Assembly (NCBI RefSeq): GCF_000613185.1
Contig: NZ_CCBB010000003.1
Span: forward strand, 682,001 to 746,000
Origin: Mycolicibacterium cosmeticum
GTDB taxonomy: Bacteria > Actinomycetota > Actinomycetes > Mycobacteriales > Mycobacteriaceae
DNA: 64,000 nt
Direction of reading: 5' to 3'
A program made the position numbers and the translations under genes. Shown here piece by piece: positions 63,434 through 64,000 of the stretch (position 1 is its first letter; each line of letters begins with the position of its first letter). The notes below the pieces were generated by a model. The model did no database searches, was not told where the DNA came from, and saw only the letters and a program-made list of their open reading frames with translations.

Positions 63434-63447
63434 TTCACAGATGTGAA
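63434..63447. promoter_or_regulatory. Operator between aldolase operon and DeoR gene
   Basis: TTCACA-GA-TGTGAA is a perfect 6-bp inverted repeat in the 141-nt divergent region, with further GTGAA and TTGTGAC words at 63456-63470. It is the likely binding site of the adjacent DeoR-type regulator. Confidence 0.55.
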
Positions 63448-63553
63448 CAGAAGAAGTGAATTTTTGTGACACTGAGTGAGATGGGTGCGTCGCGCCGCCG
63501 AGGTGTGCTCGGCACCGGCACACTCGAAGCATCCGACGAGCGTCAGGTGAGTG

Positions 63554-64000
63554 ATGATCCCCTTCCAGCGGCACAAAGCGCTGATGGAGTTGCTGCGAGT
63601 CCACGGTGTGCTGAGCACAAAGGTGCTGACGGACGAGCTCGGTGTGTCCCACATGACGGTTCGCCGCGACATCGCCCGGCTGGAGGCGGACGGACTCGTC
63701 GAATCGGTGGCCGGCGGTGTGCGTCTCGCCGATGCCGGTGATGGTCAGACGCCGACGGGACGGCGGCAACGCGCGGAATTGCAGATCGCCGCCAAGCAAG
63801 CGATAGCGTCCGAGGCCGCCACCCGGGTCGCCGACGGCGCGACGATCTTCATCGACGCCGGCACCACATGCGAGGCGCTCGTGCCGCATCTGGTCCGCAA
63901 GAGAAACCTCACCGTGGTCACCAACGATCTGTACTCGGCGGTGGCGTTACTGGAGCACCCGCAGATCGAAGCCGTCCATCTCGGTGGCGGCATCGACCCC
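63554..64000 (+). CDS. DeoR-family regulator (cut by window end)
   Basis: 149 residues visible, open at the window edge. N-terminal winged helix of DeoR type: RHKALMELLRVHGVLSTKVLTDELGVSHMTVRRDIARLEADGLV. The DeoR effector domain begins with RRQRAELQIAAKQAIASEA and the IFIDAGTTCEALVPHL phosphate-sugar-binding motif. It probably represses the divergent aldolase-MFS-kinase operon and responds to a phosphorylated sugar acid. Confidence 0.87.
   Translation, partial: MIPFQRHKALMELLRVHGVLSTKVLTDELGVSHMTVRRDIARLEADGLVESVAGGVRLADAGDGQTPTGRRQRAELQIAAKQAIASEAATRVADGATIFIDAGTTCEALVPHLVRKRNLTVVTNDLYSAVALLEHPQIEAVHLGGGIDP

Overview
The window is high-GC actinobacterial DNA. Gene order and protein families point to a fast-growing mycobacterium (Mycolicibacterium-type). 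The clues are the S10 and spc ribosomal operons followed by sppA, tandem TIGR00027-type methyltransferases, secY-adk-map and sigL-rslA; two MspA-family porin-like proteins, which are typical of rapid growers; and a CSPTR-type sulfatase beside a formylglycine-generating enzyme. No tRNA, rRNA, CRISPR array or transposase was seen.

Layout. 1-2821: end of a P450 gene, a secreted carboxylesterase, an NTF2-like protein and a hotdog (DUF4442) protein with a palindromic operator. 2957-8604: S10 operon (rpsJ to rpsQ), closed by a hairpin terminator. 8605-33600: about 25 kb of accessory DNA between the S10 and spc operons. It holds a NUDIX gene, a four-gene BcsB/exosortase-like/GT2/GT-C polysaccharide locus, and a sulfatase-lipoprotein-FGE operon. 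It also holds a PucR-associated catabolic region: a permease, an MFS carrier, a GlcG-like protein, and a long operon with a heme-oxygenase-like diiron oxidase, two Rieske proteins, a reductase, an aldehyde dehydrogenase, a gamma-glutamyltransferase, a RidA protein, a 41-residue membrane protein and a YeiH/TauZ-type exporter. 33684-38084: spc operon (rplN to rplO) with promoter and terminator.

38092-41600: TetR regulator, LLM-class flavin/F420 enzyme, sppA. 41588-45272: four tandem SAM methyltransferases. 45421-51642: envelope and secreted proteins (a three-repeat surface protein, a Pro-rich protein, two MspA-like proteins, a small exported protein, a PknH-sensor-like lipoprotein). 51843-54522: secY-adk-map. 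54551-60285: sigL-rslA, then a cassette of ThDP enzyme, SRPBCC protein, KAS III-like enzyme and PLP aminotransferase. That cassette is preceded by a promoter with exactly the same TGAACC-N16-CGTGTC layout as the one in front of sigL. 60312-64000: MarR regulator and a sugar-acid locus (kinase, MFS carrier, KDPG-type aldolase, divergent DeoR regulator cut by the window end).

Most notable: (i) the probable SigL-controlled biosynthetic cassette; (ii) the diiron oxidase/Rieske/GGT/sulfate-exporter operon, with a 15-mer TGTGCAGnnTGnCCC shared by the intergenic regions around its PucR regulator; (iii) the exosortase-like/BcsB polysaccharide locus; (iv) the S10 and spc promoters, which share GGGTTGCCT at identical spacing. 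Functions beyond family level are inference; no database search was possible.
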